Counted from the first letter of the stretch, positions 28,116 to 38,566 are shown. The stretch is DNA of 64,000 bases from Fusobacterium sp. JB019 (GCA_030673965.1 JAUTCN010000009.1:1-64000); one strand, 5' to 3'. Numbers and translations: made by a program. The notes: generated by a model not told the origin, from the letters alone.

Positions 28116-29003
28116 TTATCCATTAATTTGAGCTGCAACTTCAGCTGCGAAGTCTTCTACTTTCTTTTCAATTCCTTCTCCTACTTTATATCTAGTGAAA
28201 GATAATACTTTCATGTCTCCTGCAAATTTAGCAACAGTTTCTTTATTTTCTGCTCTTACATATATTTGATCAACTAAACAATTTTCTTCATAGAATTTTC
28301 TCATTTTCCCAATTAATATTTTTTCTATAATTTGAGCTGGTTTTCCTTCCATTTCTAATTGTTTTCTAGCAATTTCTTTTTCATGTTCTAACATTTCAGG
28401 TGTCACTTCTTCTTCGCATAGATAACCAGGGTTCATTGCTGCTGCGTGCATAGCAATTCCTTTTGCTCTTTCTAATCTTTCTGGAGTTAATTCTGCTGAC
28501 ATTTCAACTATTACTCCTAATTTTCCACCTAAATGATTATAAGTAGTAACAAAACCAGGTGCAATAACCTTTTCCATTCTTCTTATATTCATATTTTCTC
28601 CAATTTTAGCAATTAGAGCAACTAATGATTCTTCTATTGTTTTACCATCAGCTAGTTTTTGAGCTTTTAATTCTTCAACAGTTGTTACTTCTGTATTTAA
28701 AGCTACTTCAACTAAAAGTTTTCCAAAATCTTTAAATGCATCATTTTTAGAAACAAAATCTGTTTCTGCATTGAACTCAATAACTACTGCTTTTTTATGA
28801 TCTTCAGTAACTCCATCGAAAATTAATCCTTCTGCCGCTACTCTACCTGATTTTTTAACAGCTTTAGCCATACCTTTTTCTCTTAGTAAGTCTACAGCTT
28901 TTTCCATATTTCCTTCTGTTTCTGTAAGTGCTTTTTTACAATCCATCATTCCAGCACCAGTCATTTCTCTTAATTCTTTTACTAATTTAGCTGTAATTTG
29001 CAT
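28116..29003 (-). CDS. tsf: Elongation factor Ts
   Basis: EF-Ts recycles EF-Tu-GDP. The N-terminal UBA-like segment [23 protein letters not shown] and the core [12 protein letters not shown] are diagnostic. A C-terminal coiled segment carries the typical [18 protein letters not shown]. The length of 295 is normal. It is 23 nt downstream of rpsB. Confidence 0.97.
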   Translation of the reverse strand: MQITAKLVKELREMTGAGMMDCKKALTETEGNMEKAVDLLREKGMAKAVKKSGRVAAEGLIFDGVTEDHKKAVVIEFNAETDFVSKNDAFKDFGKLLVEVALNTEVTTVEELKAQKLADGKTIEESLVALIAKIGENMNIRRMEKVIAPGFVTTYNHLGGKLGVIVEMSAELTPERLERAKGIAMHAAAMNPGYLCEEEVTPEMLEHEKEIARKQLEMEGKPAQIIEKILIGKMRKFYEENCLVDQIYVRAENKETVAKFAGDMKVLSFTRYKVGEGIEKKVEDFAAEVAAQING

Positions 29004-29026
29004 ATTATTTTGTCCTCCTTAAAAAA

Positions 29027-29779
29027 TTATTCTGCCGCTCCATTTTCTGCAACTTCTTCAGTTAACTCTTTAGCTTCTGCTGCTTTTTCTTCAGCACCTT
29101 GCTTTCCTTCTATTACTGCATTAGCCATTAATGTAGTCATTAATTTTACTGATCTTATAGCATCATCATTTGAAGGGATTGGATAATTAATTAAATCTGG
29201 ATCTACGTTAGTGTCTATCATAGCTATTACTGGAATTCCTAGGTGACTAGCCTCTTCTACTGCTAAAGCTTCTTTTTTAACATCAACAACAAATAATGCT
29301 TTTGGTAATCCTGGCATATCTTGAATTCCTGATAAGTTTTTAGATAGTTTATCTAATTCTTTTCTTAATTTAGAAGCCTCTTTTTTAGTATAAGAATTGT
29401 CTAAAACACCTTCTTCTTCCATTTTTGTTAATTCTTTAAGTCTTGCTATTCTTCCTTTGATAGTTCCAAAGTTAGTTAACATTCCTCCTAACCATCTATT
29501 ATTTACATAATACATTCCAGCTCTTTCAGATTGTTCTTTAATTGTATCTTGAGCTTGTTTTTTTGTTCCAACAAATAAAACATGTCCTCCATCAGCTGCA
29601 ATATCTCTTACTACTGAGTAAGCAACCTCTATCTTTTTTAAAGATTTATGTAAATCTATTACATGTATCCCATTTCTTTCTGTAAAAATATACTTTTTCA
29701 TTTTTGGATTCCATCTTTTTGCTTGATGTCCAAAATGAACTCCTGATTCTAACAATTGTTTCATTGTAACTACTGCCAT
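29027..29779 (-). CDS. rpsB: 30S ribosomal protein S2
   Basis: Start [19 protein letters not shown] is the S2 signature. Others are [26 protein letters not shown] and [11 protein letters not shown]. The ATG at 29779 follows AGGAGG; the 20 upstream in-frame codons belong to the untranslated leader. The C-terminus is a Glu/Ala-rich tail ([21 protein letters not shown] in part). First gene of rpsB-tsf-pyrH-frr. Confidence 0.97.
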   Translation of the reverse strand: MAVVTMKQLLESGVHFGHQAKRWNPKMKKYIFTERNGIHVIDLHKSLKKIEVAYSVVRDIAADGGHVLFVGTKKQAQDTIKEQSERAGMYYVNNRWLGGMLTNFGTIKGRIARLKELTKMEEEGVLDNSYTKKEASKLRKELDKLSKNLSGIQDMPGLPKALFVVDVKKEALAVEEASHLGIPVIAMIDTNVDPDLINYPIPSNDDAIRSVKLMTTLMANAVIEGKQGAEEKAAEAKELTEEVAENGAAE

Positions 29780-29886
29780 TTTTATTCCTCCTAATTTTTT
29801 GGTTAATCTTCCGCTAATCTTAAAAACTAAACAACTCAAAAGAGCACCATGCTTAGAAATAATTAACGTGCTTTTTATAGCATTTT

Positions 29887-29915
29887 ATTCTATCATTTAT
29901 CATTTATATTGTCAA
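29887..29915 (-). promoter_or_regulatory. Promoter of rpsB-tsf
   Basis: TTGACA (29910-29915), 17-nt spacer, TAGAAT (29887-29892), leaving a roughly 100-nt leader before rpsB. Confidence 0.8.
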
Positions 29916-29942
29916 CCTTAAGCTTTGATTTTCTTACTCTTT

Positions 29943-30725
29943 TTATAAAAAAATCTCAATTTTTCTTTCTTCATTACATTTAGTTTCTAGAAAATTTATT
30001 GCCTTTTCTAAAGGAGCTCCTTTAAACTCTCTTCCATTAAAATTACATACTTTTATACAAGCACAACATTGAATACATTTCTTTGAATCAACTTCCCCTA
30101 TATTTATTTTTGAAATAGCTTCAGTAGGACAAACGCTAGCACAAGTATTGCATCCCTTACAATTTTCATTAGGTAAAGGAGCTATATTCTTTTTCTGTCC
30201 ATCTTTCTTATATGGTTTATTTCCTGGAACGTTTATATTATCTAGTTCACTAATTTTTTTTATTTTTTCTATAATTTTTCCACCAAATTTATAAGCTTTT
30301 TCAGTATCTTGTTTATTAGGACGTCCTGTAGCTACTTTTTTAGTATAAGAATGCTCTCCTAAAAAAGCTCCTGCTGCAATAACTTTAAATCCATTTCTAA
30401 TAAAAATATCTTTTAACTCTATTAAAGTATCATCATAATGTCTATTTCCATATACCGCTACTAAAACAATTGGGGTGTTACTTCCTTTTATCCTATTTAG
30501 TGTTTCTCTTATTACTTTAGGAGTTCTTCCCCCATAAACTGGTACCCCTATAATAACTAAATCTTGCTTCAAAAATTCATATTCTTTTATATTCCTATTT
30601 ATAAATGTTAAATCATTATCTTCAATCTCTAATTTTGTTCCTAGAGCAATATTTTGAACAATTGTTTTTGTTGTATGTGTCGGACTAAAATAAAAAACAT
30701 TTATCTTTTTTAATTCTTCGAGCAT
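29943..30725 (-). CDS. EFR1-type flavodoxin-ferredoxin fusion protein
   Basis: The 260-residue cytosolic redox protein has an N-terminal flavodoxin-like domain (FMN loop FSPTHTTKTIVQN, then IGVPVYGGRTPKV; about residues 1-150). A C-terminal two-cluster ferredoxin domain follows: CKGCNTCASVCP and CIQCCACIKVCN, about residues 187-230. Such proteins shuttle electrons between ferredoxin and flavin partners. It follows hydF by 3 nt, so it may serve hydrogenase-related electron flow; that link is inference. Confidence 0.85.
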   Translation of the reverse strand: MLEELKKINVFYFSPTHTTKTIVQNIALGTKLEIEDNDLTFINRNIKEYEFLKQDLVIIGVPVYGGRTPKVIRETLNRIKGSNTPIVLVAVYGNRHYDDTLIELKDIFIRNGFKVIAAGAFLGEHSYTKKVATGRPNKQDTEKAYKFGGKIIEKIKKISELDNINVPGNKPYKKDGQKKNIAPLPNENCKGCNTCASVCPTEAISKINIGEVDSKKCIQCCACIKVCNFNGREFKGAPLEKAINFLETKCNEERKIEIFL

Positions 30726-30728
30726 TCT

Positions 30729-31934
30729 TTAATCATCTCCATTATTTGTTTTTATTGAATTTATTGATTTTTCTAAAATTCCAGATAAATAAGCTAAAAC
30801 TATTCCATAATTAGTTATTTCAACTCCTTCTTTTATACATTCCTCTATTCTTATTTCCATATTTTTTTTAGTGATCATACACGCTCCGCAATGAATAACT
30901 AAATCATATTTTTTTAAATCTCTAGGAAAATCTTTTCCTGTCAAAAACTTAAAGCTAAAATTTTTCCCCGTTTTTTTTTCTAACAATGCGGGGATTTTAA
31001 ATCTCCCTATATCTTCATGAGAAGTATTATGAGTACAATTTTCTGAAATTAAAATGTTAGCTCCTTCTTTTAAGTGCTTAATTTTTTCTATCCCTGAAAT
31101 TAATCTTTCTAAATCTCCTTTTTGCTTTGCAAAAAGTATTGAAAAACTAGTTAAAGGAAACTTATTTTTCACTATTTTATCTACTTTATTAAAAATTTGA
31201 GAATCAGTTACAACTAAAGAAATTTTTTCTGTTTCATTTATTACTTCTTCTAATTCTGTTTCTCTACAAACTATACTTTTTATTCCTTTGTCTAGAGCAG
31301 CTCTTAATAATTGAACTTGAGGTAAAATTAATCTCCCTTTTGGAGCTTCTGAATCTATGGGTATCACCATAATTATAGTATCATCATAATTTAAAATTCC
31401 ATCTAATAAACCTGGTTCTTCCTCTAATATATTTAAATTTTTTAATAATAACTCTTTAAATCTCAAAATAGAATTTCTATCTCTTGTATTTATAAAAATA
31501 CAATCCTTTAATGCATTTTTTATTTCTAATTTTTCAACTTCTTTCAATTTTTCTTCTTTTGTCACTACATTTATATATGGTATTGAATATTTTTTTAACA
31601 TTAAAATATTTTCTTTATATTCTTCTTTATTAAAATCATTTCCATCAACCACATAAATAATAAAATCTGAACTTCTAATTTCTTGAATTGTTTTCTCTAT
31701 TCTGAATTTTCCTAATTCAGAATCATCATTAAATCCAGCTGTATCTGTAAATAATACTGGACCAAATGGTAAAAATTCCATTGCTTTTTTTACAGAATCT
31801 GTTGTTGTTCCTTTTATATTTGAAACTATTGATATTTCTTGTTCTGTAATTGCATTTAATAAAGATGATTTTCCAGCATTAGTCGATCCTATTATAGTTA
31901 TTTTAAATCTATTTGAATTTGGAGTAGTTTGCAT
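30729..31934 (-). CDS. hydF: [FeFe]-hydrogenase H-cluster maturation GTPase HydF
   Basis: HydF is the scaffold on which the 2Fe subcluster is assembled before transfer to the hydrogenase. The GTPase domain shows GSTNAGKSSLLNAI (Walker A), GTTTDSV and DTAGF. The C-terminal Fe-S site has CTH (about residue 299) and HCGAC (about residue 353), matching the family CxH...HCxxC pattern. The length of 401 is typical. HydE, HydG and the hydrogenase are not in this window. It sits in an operon with an FAD oxidoreductase upstream and a flavodoxin-ferredoxin protein downstream. Confidence 0.93.
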   Translation of the reverse strand: MQTTPNSNRFKITIIGSTNAGKSSLLNAITEQEISIVSNIKGTTTDSVKKAMEFLPFGPVLFTDTAGFNDDSELGKFRIEKTIQEIRSSDFIIYVVDGNDFNKEEYKENILMLKKYSIPYINVVTKEEKLKEVEKLEIKNALKDCIFINTRDRNSILRFKELLLKNLNILEEEPGLLDGILNYDDTIIMVIPIDSEAPKGRLILPQVQLLRAALDKGIKSIVCRETELEEVINETEKISLVVTDSQIFNKVDKIVKNKFPLTSFSILFAKQKGDLERLISGIEKIKHLKEGANILISENCTHNTSHEDIGRFKIPALLEKKTGKNFSFKFLTGKDFPRDLKKYDLVIHCGACMITKKNMEIRIEECIKEGVEITNYGIVLAYLSGILEKSINSIKTNNGDD

Positions 31935-31946
31935 TTTTCCTCCCTT

Positions 31947-33533
31947 TTAATCTTGATAATTTTCTAAAAATGATAATTCTACTATTCTTAGTCCATCTAC
32001 AGCTGCGCTCATTATTCCTCCTGCGTATCCTGCCCCTTCTCCGATAGGATATAATCCTTTTATATTAATTGACTCCCCTTTTTTATCTCTTAATATCCTT
32101 ACAGGAGAAGAAGTTCTTGTCTCTGGAGCAATTAAATTTGCTTTTTTAGAAACGAAAATCTTATTTTGTTTTCCCCAATACTCTAAAGCTTTCTTCAAAT
32201 TTCTTGCAATTACTTCTGGGAATAATTGATTTAAATCATAAGAAACTTTTTTCATTTGATAGCTAGTTTCTATTTTGTCTTTTGTTTTTTTTCCAGCTAA
32301 AAAATCTGGAACACTTTGGTATAAAGCACCATAATTTTTAACTAATTCATAAGTCTTTTTTTCTAAATCTTCTTGGAATTTCATCCCTGAAAATAAGTCT
32401 GTCCCAAATTCATTTTCTTTAATCCCTACTACAACTGCTGAATTTGAAAATTTTCCATTTCTTTGTGAATAACTCATCCCATTTACTAAGGTCCCTCCAA
32501 ATTCAGAAGCTGCATTAACTATCACTCCTCCAGGACACATACAAAAAGAAAAAACTCCTCTTTCTTCCTCTTTATTGTGATAAGTAAAGTTATAAGTTGC
32601 TGCTCCCAACTTTTCATCCCCTGCAAATTTCCCAAACTGCATTTCATCTATATCTTTTCTTAAATGTTCTATCCTTGCTCCAACTGCAAAAGCTTTATTT
32701 TCCATCGCAACTTTATGACTATTTAACATTTTATAAGTATCCCTAGATGAATGACCTATGCCTAAAATAATTCTATCTAATTGTAGATTTTCTATTTTAT
32801 TTTGATTATTTTTTATTATTGCTCCCTTTATTTTCTGATTTTCGACTATAATATCTAATAAATCATTTTTAAAATAAAATTCTCCTCCTAAAGAAATTAT
32901 CTTCTTTCTTAAATTTTTAATTACAATTTTTAATTTATCAGTTCCTATATGAGGTTTATTCTCCCATAATATCTCTGGTTGAGCTCCATTATTAACAAAT
33001 TCTAAAAAAACTTTGTCTATATATGGGCTTTTTATTCTAGTGTTAAGTTTTCCATCTGAATATGTTCCTGCTCCTCCTTCTCCAAACTGAATATTAGAAT
33101 CTTTATTTAATATTCCCTTTGTTATAAATTCTTGAATTGTTTTATCTCTAGCATCTATATCCTCACCTTTATCTATAATTATAGGTTTATAACCATATTC
33201 TACTAATTTTAGAGCTGCAAACAATCCTGAAGGTCCAGCTCCAACAACTAAAACTTTTAATTCCTGATTTATTGCTCTCTTTTTTCCTGCTGGTTTTTCT
33301 TTTACAATAGTTAAATTTTTTATTTGGCTTATCTCTGAATTATCATCTAATTCAGCTTGTATATTATAAACAAATTTTATATTACTTTTTTTTCTTGCAT
33401 CAATTGATTTTTTTATTATTTTAAATTTCTTTAAATTTTTCTTTTTTATTCCACTTTTTATTAATTCTTTTTCTATTTCTAATTCTTGATTTTTTTTAAA
33501 AAAAATCTTTATATTATTTACATTAACTTTCAA
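31947..33533 (-). CDS. FAD-dependent oxidoreductase (COG2509-type)
   Basis: A 528-residue protein with an N-terminal RNA-binding-like/alpha-beta domain (about residues 1-90), then an FAD Rossmann motif VLVVGAGPSGLFAALKLVEYGY. NIQFGEGGAGTYSDGKLNTRIKS, FSFCMCPGGVIVNAASEFGG and LYPIGEGAGYAGGIMSAAVDG are typical of uncharacterised FAD-dependent dehydrogenases of this group. The substrate is unknown. It lies 12 nt upstream of hydF. Confidence 0.85.
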   Translation of the reverse strand: MKVNVNNIKIFFKKNQELEIEKELIKSGIKKKNLKKFKIIKKSIDARKKSNIKFVYNIQAELDDNSEISQIKNLTIVKEKPAGKKRAINQELKVLVVGAGPSGLFAALKLVEYGYKPIIIDKGEDIDARDKTIQEFITKGILNKDSNIQFGEGGAGTYSDGKLNTRIKSPYIDKVFLEFVNNGAQPEILWENKPHIGTDKLKIVIKNLRKKIISLGGEFYFKNDLLDIIVENQKIKGAIIKNNQNKIENLQLDRIILGIGHSSRDTYKMLNSHKVAMENKAFAVGARIEHLRKDIDEMQFGKFAGDEKLGAATYNFTYHNKEEERGVFSFCMCPGGVIVNAASEFGGTLVNGMSYSQRNGKFSNSAVVVGIKENEFGTDLFSGMKFQEDLEKKTYELVKNYGALYQSVPDFLAGKKTKDKIETSYQMKKVSYDLNQLFPEVIARNLKKALEYWGKQNKIFVSKKANLIAPETRTSSPVRILRDKKGESINIKGLYPIGEGAGYAGGIMSAAVDGLRIVELSFLENYQD

Positions 33534-33585
33534 TAAATCACCTCAGAAAAATTATACCATATTCTTTATTGAATTTCTTAAAAAA

Positions 33586-33619
33586 AAGGCGTAGAAAACA
33601 AAAGTTTTCAACGCCTTTT
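33586..33619 (-). terminator. Intrinsic terminator of the CoA-transferase gene
   Basis: Near-perfect stem AAGGCGTAGAAAAC/GTTTTCAACGCCTT with one mismatch and a T run on the minus strand. Confidence 0.85.
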
Positions 33620-33627
33620 AATAATTT

Positions 33628-34962
33628 TTATTTTTTTCTCCAAATATTCATTTTTTTAGCTGCTTCTATTAATTCTTCTCTAAAGTCTGGATGAGCTATA
33701 CTAATTAATGCTTCTGCTCTTTCCCAAACAGTTTTCCCCTTAAGATTAACTTTACCATATTCAGTTACTACATATTGAACATTATCTCTTGTGTCTGTTA
33801 CTATAGTTCCATTTTCTAAAGTTGGTTTAATTCTTGAATATAATTTTCCTTCTCTATCTTTATATGTTGAAGATAGGCAAATTATTGTTTTTCCTCCCTT
33901 AGATAAATAAGCTCCTAAAACAAAATCAAGTTGCCCTCCAGCTCCACTTATATGTTTTGTTCCTGAACTCTCAGAATTTACTTGCCCGAATAAATCTATA
34001 TCCACTGCATTATTTATTGAAATAAAATTATCCATTTGAGCTATTACTCTTGCATCATTAACATAATCAACAGATGAAGTCATTATTTCTGGATTTTTAT
34101 CTAAGTAATCATACATTTCTTTACCACCTGCAGCAAATGTAAATACTTGTCTATATCTATTAATTTCTTTATTTGCTCCTGTTATTTTCCCTGCCTTTGC
34201 CATTTCAACAAAAGAATCAACATACATTTCTGAATGAACACTTAAATCTTTTAAGTCAGATTTTGCTATTAAACTTCCTACTGCTGTTGGCATTGCTCCT
34301 ATTCCTAACTGTATACAACATCCATCAGATAATTCTTCAACAATCTGCTCTGCTACTTTTACATCTACTTCTGAAGGAGTTGGTGAAGGTAAAATTGGAA
34401 TATCTGTATTTTCTGTTTCAACAATCATGTCTACTTCTGAAATATGAATTATATTTTCAGTCCCACCAAAGCATACTGGCATTTTTTCATTTACTTCAAG
34501 TATAACTGTTTTTGCCATTTCACAAACAGCTTTCATGTGAGAAGCACTTAATCCAAAATTAAAATATCCAAACTCATCCATTGGAGAAACTTGTAATATA
34601 GCAATATCTACTTTTGCTCCTCCATCTCTATAATATCTTGGTAATTCAGAGTATCTTATTGGCCCATGAAATCCAAATCCTCTTTTTATAGCTTTTCTCT
34701 CTATTCCTGTTGTGTGCCAAGAATTCCATGTAAAATGTTCTCCTGGATTATCAATCTTAAAAATTTCTGGTTCTCTTAAAAGAATTCCTCCCCTTAATAC
34801 AACATCTTTTAATTCTGGCATTCTTTTAGCTAAAGCTTTATCTACTTCTACAGAAGTACAAGTACACCATCCATAATCAACATATGATCCTGATTGTACA
34901 GTTGCCGCTGCTTTTTCAGCTGAAACTAACTTACTTTTATAATCTTGTTCTAATTTTGTCAT
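33628..34962 (-). CDS. Butyryl-CoA:acetate (or 4-hydroxybutyrate) CoA-transferase
   Basis: The cytosolic enzyme swaps CoA between acyl groups through a glutamyl-CoA intermediate. Two acetyl-CoA hydrolase/transferase domains are present; the catalytic Glu is probably in GQVNSESSG and the CoA-binding region in [20 protein letters not shown]. The length of about 444 fits the Cat2/But/AbfT group. The butyryl-CoA genes at 49-55 kb make butyryl-CoA:acetate transfer most likely, but 4-hydroxybutyrate or other acids cannot be excluded. The ATG at 34962 follows GGGG by a good distance. Confidence 0.85.
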   Translation of the reverse strand: MTKLEQDYKSKLVSAEKAAATVQSGSYVDYGWCTCTSVEVDKALAKRMPELKDVVLRGGILLREPEIFKIDNPGEHFTWNSWHTTGIERKAIKRGFGFHGPIRYSELPRYYRDGGAKVDIAILQVSPMDEFGYFNFGLSASHMKAVCEMAKTVILEVNEKMPVCFGGTENIIHISEVDMIVETENTDIPILPSPTPSEVDVKVAEQIVEELSDGCCIQLGIGAMPTAVGSLIAKSDLKDLSVHSEMYVDSFVEMAKAGKITGANKEINRYRQVFTFAAGGKEMYDYLDKNPEIMTSSVDYVNDARVIAQMDNFISINNAVDIDLFGQVNSESSGTKHISGAGGQLDFVLGAYLSKGGKTIICLSSTYKDREGKLYSRIKPTLENGTIVTDTRDNVQYVVTEYGKVNLKGKTVWERAEALISIAHPDFREELIEAAKKMNIWRKK

Positions 34963-35090
34963 TAAATTCACCCCTTAAAAAATATTATTATTTCCGTAAT
35001 CATTTAATACTTTCAAAAATAAAATCAATCAATTGATTTTACTACATTTATCATATTGTTTCAAGCTTTTTTAACTTTTAACTAAAAAAA

Positions 35091-35117
35091 AAGGAACTTA
35101 AAAAAAGTTCCTTTTTT
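35091..35117 (-). terminator. Terminator after rplQ
   Basis: AAAGGAACTT/AAGTTCCTTT hairpin with T run on the minus strand, ending the rpsM-rplQ transcript. Confidence 0.85.
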
Positions 35118-35128
35118 ATATTTTATTT

Positions 35129-35479
35129 TTAAACTAAAGCTATTATAGCTAGTTCTGCAGAGTCTCCTCTTCTTACAGAAGTTTTTATTATTCTTGTATA
35201 ACCACCATTTCTTTCTGCATATCTTGGTGCTAAATCATTGAATAATTTTGCTACTGCTTCTTCATCTCTTAAGAATGCAAAAGCTCTTCTTCTGTCTGCT
35301 AAAGTTCCTTTTTTACCTAAAGTAACCATTCTATCTAAGAATTTTCTAAGTTCTTTAGCTCTAGTAACTGTAGTTTCTAGTTTTTCTTCTCTTACTAATG
35401 AGATAGTTAAGTTCTTAAGCATTGCTTTTCTGTGATCTGCTCTTCTTCCTAACTTTCTATATGATTTATTATGATTCAT
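35129..35479 (-). CDS. rplQ: 50S ribosomal protein L17
   Basis: Begins [23 protein letters not shown], followed by [12 protein letters not shown] and the C-terminal [22 protein letters not shown]; all are L17 signatures. The length of 116 is standard. Last gene of the alpha-type operon. Confidence 0.98.
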   Translation of the reverse strand: MNHNKSYRKLGRRADHRKAMLKNLTISLVREEKLETTVTRAKELRKFLDRMVTLGKKGTLADRRRAFAFLRDEEAVAKLFNDLAPRYAERNGGYTRIIKTSVRRGDSAELAIIALV

Positions 35480-35503
35480 TAGTTAGCTTCCTCCTTATAA
35501 ATA

Positions 35504-36481
35504 TTATTCAGAATACTCATTCTGATTAAGGTCAAATCCTAATTCTTTCATTTTTTCAAGAATTTCATCAAGAGATTTTCTTCCAAGATTTTTTATTTTT
35601 AGAAGATCTGCCATACTTAGCTTAGCTAACTGTCCAACTTCTTCTATTCCTGCTTTTTTCAAACAATTAAAAGATCTAACTGTTAAGTCAAGTTCTTCTA
35701 TTTTAGTATCAAGCATATTATTATCTTTTTCTGAATTTTCCTCTTCTTCTTCTTCTTCTTCTATATCTTCTCTTAAATATTCTAATCTATTTCCTAAATC
35801 TAAGAATGGATTTAAATATAATTTTAAAAGTTCTACTGAATAAGATACTGCATCTCTCATAGAAACACTGCCATCAGTTTCTATGTTAAGAATTAGTTTA
35901 TCAAAATCTGTCATTCTACCAACCATAGTAGCTTCTATAGCATAAGAAACTTTTCTGATTGGAGTATATATCGCATCTACTGCTATATAATCTACAGGCC
36001 AATTTTTTCTATCTATTTCTTCTGAAACAACAAATCCTTCTCCAACATCAACTAAAAATTCCATATCTATTTCTCTCTCAGTTGTTATTGTACAAATAAC
36101 TTGTTCAGGGTTTACTATTTCTAAACCGATATCTGGTATTATATCAGCAGCGGTAACTATTTTAGGTCCTTTAACAGATAGAGTCATTTTTCTCTCTCCA
36201 ACTGATTCAGTTTTAACTACAATTTCTTTAATATTAAGTATAATGTCAGAAACAGGTTCTTTCACTCCCTCAACAACTGAAAATTCGCTTAAAACTCCAT
36301 CAATTCTGACACCTTTTATAGCCGCACCAGGTATAGAAGAAAGCAGAACTCTTCTTAAAGCATTACCAATCGTATTTCCATACCCTCTATATAAAGGCTC
36401 GATAATATATTGTCCTTTAAACTCATTCTCTTTAACTTCTTTTATTTGTATACCTCTAGCATGTTTTTCAATTTTTAACAT
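35504..36481 (-). CDS. rpoA: RNA polymerase alpha subunit
   Basis: The N-terminal assembly domain shows EPLYRGYGNTIGNALRRVLLSSIPG. The C-terminal domain (about residues 255-325) shows TVRSFNCLKKAGIEEVGQLAK and LKIKNLGRKSLDEILEKM. The linker near residues 240-255 is a run of glutamates (EEEEEEEN), more acidic than usual. The length of 325 is normal. Confidence 0.98.
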   Translation of the reverse strand: MLKIEKHARGIQIKEVKENEFKGQYIIEPLYRGYGNTIGNALRRVLLSSIPGAAIKGVRIDGVLSEFSVVEGVKEPVSDIILNIKEIVVKTESVGERKMTLSVKGPKIVTAADIIPDIGLEIVNPEQVICTITTEREIDMEFLVDVGEGFVVSEEIDRKNWPVDYIAVDAIYTPIRKVSYAIEATMVGRMTDFDKLILNIETDGSVSMRDAVSYSVELLKLYLNPFLDLGNRLEYLREDIEEEEEEEENSEKDNNMLDTKIEELDLTVRSFNCLKKAGIEEVGQLAKLSMADLLKIKNLGRKSLDEILEKMKELGFDLNQNEYSE

Positions 36482-36507
36482 TTGATCAACTCCTATTAAA
36501 AGGCTTA

Positions 36508-37095
36508 TTATCTTGAATATAATTCAACTATTAGAGACTCATCGATATCAAAATCTAAATCTTCTTTAGTTGGAACTTGAAGAACTTTTCCTGCAAATGC
36601 AGCTTTATCAAGCTCTAACCAAGCTGGAACAGCTACTGCTTCAACAGCTTCTTTAACTAGATCTAAGTTCTTAGAATTCTCTATTACAGAAACAACATCT
36701 CCAACTTTAACTCTATAAGATGCTATATTTACTTTTCTTCCATTAACTGCAATATGTCCATGTGAAACTATTTGTCTAGCTTGTCTTCTAGTTTTTGCAA
36801 AACCTAATCTATAAACAACATTTTCTAATCTTCTTTCAAGAAACTGAATTAATACTAAACCAGTTACCCCGTCTTTTCTTGTTGCTTCTTCATAAAGTTT
36901 TCTAAATTGTTTTTCCATTACATTGTATATGAATCTTGCTTTTTGTTTTTCTCTTAATTGTATTGCATACTCTGTAGGTTTTCTATTTGCGTTTGGTCTG
37001 AATCCTCTTTTTGAAGTTTTATTAACTCCTAAAACTATAGGCTCAATTCCAAGTGCTCTACATTTTTTTAATATAGGCTGTCTATTCCTTGCCAT
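36508..37095 (-). CDS. rpsD: 30S ribosomal protein S4
   Basis: A 195-residue S4 protein with the KPTEYAIQLREKQKARF element and the S4 domain LERRLENVVYRLGFAKTRRQARQIVSHGHI. The zinc-binding N-terminal cysteines are missing (a C-minus form, MARNRQPILKKCRALG). Sits between rpsK and rpoA. S4 is the classical autoregulator of this operon in other bacteria. Confidence 0.97.
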   Translation of the reverse strand: MARNRQPILKKCRALGIEPIVLGVNKTSKRGFRPNANRKPTEYAIQLREKQKARFIYNVMEKQFRKLYEEATRKDGVTGLVLIQFLERRLENVVYRLGFAKTRRQARQIVSHGHIAVNGRKVNIASYRVKVGDVVSVIENSKNLDLVKEAVEAVAVPAWLELDKAAFAGKVLQVPTKEDLDFDIDESLIVELYSR

Positions 37096-37145
37096 CTCTC
37101 AAATATTCCTCCTTCGTTTAAATTGTCATCTAAATTATGACTAGG

Positions 37146-37532
37146 TTACATTCTTCTTCTTTTTGGTGGTCTGCATCCATTATGTGGAACTGGTGTTACG
37201 TCTGTAATTTTAGTAACTTCTAATCCAGTTGCTTGTAATGATCTTACACAAGCTTCTCTTCCAGAACCAGGTCCTTTTACTTTAACTTCAACTTTTTTCA
37301 TTCCATTGTCCATTGCTACTTGAGCTGCTTGTTCTGCTGCTATTTGAGCTGCAAATGGAGTTCCCTTCTTAGTTCCTTTGAACCCTGAAGTTCCACCTGA
37401 TTTCCAACTAACTACTCTTCCTTCTGGATCAGTAATAGCGATAATTGTATTATTGAATGTTGAATGTATATGAGCTACTCCGCTAGGAATACTTTTTAAT
37501 TTCTTTTTAACTTTAGCTACTTTTTTAGCCAA
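37146..37532 (-). CDS. rpsK: 30S ribosomal protein S11
   Basis: Signatures [53 protein letters not shown] and the C-terminus [18 protein letters not shown]. The length of 128 is standard. Confidence 0.98.
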   Translation of the reverse strand: MAKKVAKVKKKLKSIPSGVAHIHSTFNNTIIAITDPEGRVVSWKSGGTSGFKGTKKGTPFAAQIAAEQAAQVAMDNGMKKVEVKVKGPGSGREACVRSLQATGLEVTKITDVTPVPHNGCRPPKRRRM

Positions 37533-37578
37533 TTTAGCTCCCTCCTTACTTTCTAATTCTAAATTTTGATAAATTTAA

Positions 37579-37935
37579 TTATCTTTTAACCATTTTCTTA
37601 GGACCTTTTACTGTTCTTGCATTAGTTTTTGATTTTTGTCCTCTTACTGGTAAGTGCATTTTGTGTCTTAATCCTCTGTAACATCTAATGTCTAAAAGTC
37701 TCTTAACTGCTAATCTAACTTCTTTTCTTAAATCCCCTTCAACTCTTAATCCATCGATGATTCCTCTAATTTTGTTTAATTCTTCTTCAGTTAAATCTTT
37801 TACTCTTGTGTCAAAATCAACGCCTGCTTGAGTTAAAACATTTTGAGAAGTTTTTCTTCCAATCCCGTAAATATAAGTTAGTGAGATTTCAACTCTCTTA
37901 TTTCTAGGAATATCTACTCCTGCTATTCTAGCCAA
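37579..37935 (-). CDS. rpsM: 30S ribosomal protein S13
   Basis: Begins [26 protein letters not shown] and ends with [20 protein letters not shown]. The length of 118 is standard. It is separated from rpmJ by an unusually long 193-nt interval. Confidence 0.98.
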   Translation of the reverse strand: MARIAGVDIPRNKRVEISLTYIYGIGRKTSQNVLTQAGVDFDTRVKDLTEEELNKIRGIIDGLRVEGDLRKEVRLAVKRLLDIRCYRGLRHKMHLPVRGQKSKTNARTVKGPKKMVKR

Positions 37936-38128
37936 TTTGGTTCCTCCTATTCACAAAAATTTATATATTGCTAACTTCTGTGGTTAGCTAACACTTTCTT
38001 CGACATGCCTTATTTTAATAAGCACAAGCTCTACAGCTTAACATGTCTTTACAGTACTTCCAATGTCAGTACTACATTTGTTCCTCTTAGTAAAATACTT
38101 TTTAGCTTAGTAAAATTCAAAGTTTTAA
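37936..38128 (-). promoter_or_regulatory. Structured non-coding interval between rpmJ and rpsM
   Basis: No ORF. Read on the minus strand it holds two direct repeats, ATTTTACTAAG (twice, 38090-38120) and AGTACTG (twice, near 38050-38075). There is a long stem closed by GACATG/CATGTC enclosing AAGC/GCTT and CTTATT/AATAAG, then a GCTAAC/GTTAGC hairpin at 37970-37992 just before the rpsM ribosome binding site. The position matches that of the S4-controlled leader in other bacteria. A regulatory role is inference. Confidence 0.5.
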
Positions 38129-38242
38129 CTACCCTTGAACTTGTTTATGCTTAGGGTTTTCACATATAACTCTTATTTTACCATGTCTTCTAATTACTTT
38201 ACATTTGTCACAAATAGGTTTAATTGATGTTCTTACTTTCAT
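38129..38242 (-). CDS. rpmJ: 50S ribosomal protein L36
   Basis: A 37-codon ORF reads [20 protein letters not shown] and continues [17 protein letters not shown]. It has the four zinc ligands C-x2-C and C-x4-H of the C-plus form. An AGGAGG site precedes the ATG at 38242. It lies between infA and rpsM, its conserved place. Confidence 0.97.
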   Translation of the reverse strand: MKVRTSIKPICDKCKVIRRHGKIRVICENPKHKQVQG

Positions 38243-38271
38243 CTCTACCTCCTCTTTCGTGATTAAAAAAA

Positions 38272-38490
38272 CTATTTTTTTCTATAAACTATTCTTCCTC
38301 TTGATAAATCATAAGGTGAAATTTGAACAGTTACTGTATCTCCAGGTAAAATTTTAATGTAATTCATTCTCATTTTTCCTGATATGTGACCTAGTATTGT
38401 GTGTCCATTTTCTAACTTAACTTGAAACATCGCATTTGGAAGGGTTTCTAAAATAGTTCCTTCTAATTCGATAACATCTTTCTTTGACAT
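38272..38490 (-). CDS. infA: Translation initiation factor IF-1
   Basis: A 72-residue OB-fold protein with [38 protein letters not shown] and [13 protein letters not shown]. The ATG at 38490 directly follows AGGAGG; the longer ORF start is not needed. Positioned map-infA-rpmJ as in many bacteria. Confidence 0.97.
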   Translation of the reverse strand: MSKKDVIELEGTILETLPNAMFQVKLENGHTILGHISGKMRMNYIKILPGDTVTVQISPYDLSRGRIVYRKK

Positions 38491-38566
38491 ATTTCCTCCT
38501 ATCGAACAGAAATTCATATTATCATAACATATCTAATAAAAAAAGTCCATATAATTTTCTTTTTTT

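Noticed and set aside
36243-36485. 80-codon plus-strand ORF
   Set aside because: It is antisense to rpoA.
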